DNA of 43,248 nt, taken from NCBI GenBank assembly GCA_946628065.1, contig CAMOWC010000001.1:1-43248 (forward strand), in the 5' to 3' direction. Source of the stretch: an uncultured Clostridiaceae bacterium (lineage in GTDB: Bacteria; Bacillota; Clostridia; TANB77; CAG-508). Of the stretch, positions 41,496 to 43,248 are shown piece by piece. The stretch's first letter is position 1. Each line of letters begins with the position of its first letter. A program made the translations under genes and the position numbers. The notes under the pieces are model-generated. The model was not told the DNA's origin and made no database searches. It was given only the letters and a program-made list of their open reading frames with translations.

Positions 41496-42215
41496 TTACA
41501 ATTTATTTATCACCTTATACATAATTTCTTTTACCTTTGGTTTATTACTATTCTCACAAAACAGATAATTCTCCATTATATCTTTTGAGCATTTTTCAGA
41601 CATGATTTTAGTAGCTGAGGTAATATTACATTTAACATTATTAACAGTAGTATTATGCTTTTGAGCAATTATTGGATAAACATTTTTGTTTAAATTACCG
41701 CCTGAATAAATATACTTCTTTGAATAAATTTCATATATAGCTTCTGCCATATATTGTGTTCCAACATATGAAAAGTTATATTGAAGCTTCTCTAGCTCCT
41801 TAAATATTTTGTTCTTAATAAGTTTTTGATTTGCAGATATATCACAATTAGAAAGTTCGCGTATTGCATAAATTAATTGGGCAATTTGAATAGGTCTATA
41901 AATCACTTTATAAACCTCATTCTCATATGATTTATCATCTAGCTTGTTTTTTTCTGCTAATAAAATCAAAGAAATCTTATTAGTTGATTTATTATTATTC
42001 TCTGAGACAAATTCAATATATGATGAAGCAGAATTTTCTTTTAAATTATAGTCTAAAATGGCTATATCAATTTTCTGCCTATTTGATATTTCAATAGCTT
42101 CTTTTGCTGTATAAGAAATTCCACAAATACGAACATTTTTAACATATTGAATTATTCCATTTACTAATCTTTTACATATAACTGGATCATTTTCAATTAC
42201 TAATACATTTAACAT
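41496..42215 (-). CDS. Spo0A-like response regulator
   Basis: I use the ATG at 42215, with TAGGTGAT upstream; 239 residues. The N-terminal half is a receiver: VIENDPVICKR, phospho-acceptor-type D55 in IDIAILDYNL, and YRPIQ where Lys is usual. The C-terminal half matches the Spo0A DNA-binding domain: YNFSYVGTQYMAEAIYEI and NVYPIIAQKHNTTVNNVK. In true Spo0A the next helix reads VERAIRHAI; here it is VKCNITSAT, without the conserved Arg residues that contact the 0A box. It is therefore a paralogue that probably reads another site or acts without DNA. It is next to ackA, with no kinase gene nearby. Confidence 0.8.
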   Translation of the reverse strand: MLNVLVIENDPVICKRLVNGIIQYVKNVRICGISYTAKEAIEISNRQKIDIAILDYNLKENSASSYIEFVSENNNKSTNKISLILLAEKNKLDDKSYENEVYKVIYRPIQIAQLIYAIRELSNCDISANQKLIKNKIFKELEKLQYNFSYVGTQYMAEAIYEIYSKKYIYSGGNLNKNVYPIIAQKHNTTVNNVKCNITSATKIMSEKCSKDIMENYLFCENSNKPKVKEIMYKVINKL

Positions 42216-42274
42216 CTTTATCACCTATTAATAAGAGCAAAAAAAATGTATAAAAAGTTTCAAAAAACTGCAAA

Positions 42275-42303
42275 AAATCAGTATTTTTTACAAATACTGA
42301 TTT
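42275..42303 (-). terminator. Terminator of ackA
   Basis: AAATCAGTATTT pairs perfectly with AAATACTGATTT around a 5-nt loop. On the - strand TTTTTG follows. Confidence 0.8.
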
Positions 42304-42319
42304 CCTAAAACATCCAGTT

Positions 42320-43248
42320 TTAAATTAAGGCTATCGTTTCTTGTGCAATCATCATTTCTTCATCTGTTGGTACAACATATACTTTTATTTTTGATGACTC
42401 ATCTGATATTTCCGCTTCTTCTCCTTTTACATTATTCTTTTCTTTATTAATCTCAACTCCCATGAACTGTAATTGTTTACATATTGTTTCTCTTACTTTT
42501 GCTTGGTTTTCTCCAATTCCACCAGTAAATACAATAACATCTATTCCACCAAGTTTTACAGCATATCTTGCTATATACTGTGCAACTGTGCTAGTAAAAA
42601 TATCTATTGCAACTTTTGCATCAGGATTACTAGTTGAGCTTGCTTCTATCTCTCTAAAATCAGGTGCCATTTTGCTAATTGCAGCTAGTCCTGACTTTTT
42701 ATTTAATATACCATTCATATCGTTTGGAGCAATGTTTTCTTTGTCCATAATGTATGTTACAACAGATGGGTCTAAATCACCAGATCTTGTAACCATTGCA
42801 ATTCCACCTAGTGGAGTAAGTCCCATACTTGTGTCAACGCACTTACCATCCTTTATTGCACAAATGCTTGCACCCTGTCCAAGATGACATGTTACAATTT
42901 TTAGCTCAGAAATATTTCTATTCATAAGTGTTGCTACTCTTTTTGATACATAACTATGTGATGTTCCATGGGCTCCATATTTTCTTACTCTAAGTCTCTC
43001 ATAATATTCTATAGGTATTGGATATAAATAGTTTTCTTTAGGCATTGTTTGATGAAATGCAGTGTCAAATACAGCAACCATTGGAGTATTTGGCATAAGT
43101 TCCATGCATGCTTTTATTCCAAGCACAGCAGCAGGATTATGTAGTGGTGCGAATTCTCCGCACTGAGCAATTTGCTCTATTACAGTTTCATTTATTTTTG
43201 CAGGACCACTAAATATTTCTCCTCCATGTACTATTCTATGTCCTACGG
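42320..43248 (-). CDS. ackA: Acetate kinase, partial (5' end outside the window)
   Basis: The 309 visible codons are the C-terminal three quarters of acetate kinase, which makes ATP and acetate from acetyl phosphate. The signatures are VGHRIVHGGE at the right edge, CGEFAPLHNPA, VFDTAFHQTMP (catalytic His and Asp region), RKYGAHGTSH, VTCHLGQGAS and VFTGGIGENQ. The frame is open to the edge of the window, so the N-terminal part of roughly 90 residues lies beyond it. In Clostridia the gene usually follows pta. The gene is intact as far as it is seen and ends before a good terminator. Confidence 0.95.
   Translation of the reverse strand, partial: VGHRIVHGGEIFSGPAKINETVIEQIAQCGEFAPLHNPAAVLGIKACMELMPNTPMVAVFDTAFHQTMPKENYLYPIPIEYYERLRVRKYGAHGTSHSYVSKRVATLMNRNISELKIVTCHLGQGASICAIKDGKCVDTSMGLTPLGGIAMVTRSGDLDPSVVTYIMDKENIAPNDMNGILNKKSGLAAISKMAPDFREIEASSTSNPDAKVAIDIFTSTVAQYIARYAVKLGGIDVIVFTGGIGENQAKVRETICKQLQFMGVEINKEKNNVKGEEAEISDESSKIKVYVVPTDEEMMIAQETIALI

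Noticed and set aside
1-43248. tRNA or rRNA genes.
   Set aside because: I saw no cloverleaf with a GGTTCRA-type arm ending in CCA and no rRNA-like sequence; an unaided reading could miss a single tRNA.

Overview
The window is about 43 kb of AT-rich DNA (very roughly 28-30% G+C by eye). It reads as a chromosome segment of an endospore-forming low-G+C Firmicute of the class Clostridia. Support comes from yabP, yabQ and a DivIC-like gene in a row, a Spo0A-like regulator, Gram-positive Shine-Dalgarno sites, a prfB gene with the classical in-frame TGA frameshift, and an acetate kinase gene running off the right edge. I saw no rRNA, tRNA, CRISPR array or intact insertion sequence.

Left part (1-7.0 kb, + strand). 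After a small Sm-like gene lies a surface/envelope locus: a Cthe_2159-type beta-helix protein, an OmpR-family regulator with its histidine kinase, a second Cthe_2159-type protein, a VTC-type polyphosphate polymerase gene broken by a frameshift, a DUF4956 membrane protein and a membrane-anchored protein with a CotH-like end. A direct repeat TTTCAAT-N4-TTTCAAT with an 11-bp period occurs three times, only in front of the two beta-helix genes and each time about 10-11 bp before a -10 box. It is probably the operator of the regulator encoded in the locus.

7.1-22.1 kb (+ strand) is mostly housekeeping: a secreted cyclophilin-like protein, a flavin reductase, a CDF transporter with altered metal ligands, a decayed glutathione peroxidase, a ZIP transporter, a Nif11-like small protein, a Pr6Pr-like membrane protein, an MmcQ/YjbR protein, a DacF-like D,D-carboxypeptidase overlapping a YdcF-family membrane protein, apt, prfB (programmed frameshift plus a second unexplained frame break), yabP-yabQ-divIC, rho, a GT-C-like membrane protein and an HD-domain protein.

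22.1-28 kb is an accessory stretch. Diverged and internally deleted copies of one non-coding repeat element lie around and upstream of reverse-strand genes: a nucleotidyltransferase-like protein, a second YdcF-family protein, a histidine phosphatase and a second HD-domain protein. 27.9-32.4 kb (- strand) is a tight four-gene operon: XpaC-like, a membrane-anchored substrate-binding/VWA fusion, TelA-like and an anchored PotD-like binding protein without any ABC permease. It looks like one envelope-stress or sensing system and is a main candidate for something undescribed. Next comes a methyltransferase gene behind a ~200-nt leader with a consensus promoter, a 19-codon leader ORF and a terminator-like hairpin, which suggests ribosome-controlled attenuation. 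Two membrane-anchored proteins of unknown function and an MGDG-synthase-like glycosyltransferase follow.

36.5-43.2 kb. Two secreted-protein genes of clearly higher G+C, each with its own promoter and terminator, sit like foreign cassettes among AT-rich genes. Between them are a XerC/D-type recombinase, a convergent YneA-like LysM gene whose consensus promoter carries a LexA (SOS) box in its spacer, and an ECF sigma/anti-sigma pair. The window ends with a Spo0A-like regulator with a changed recognition helix and the 3' part of ackA.
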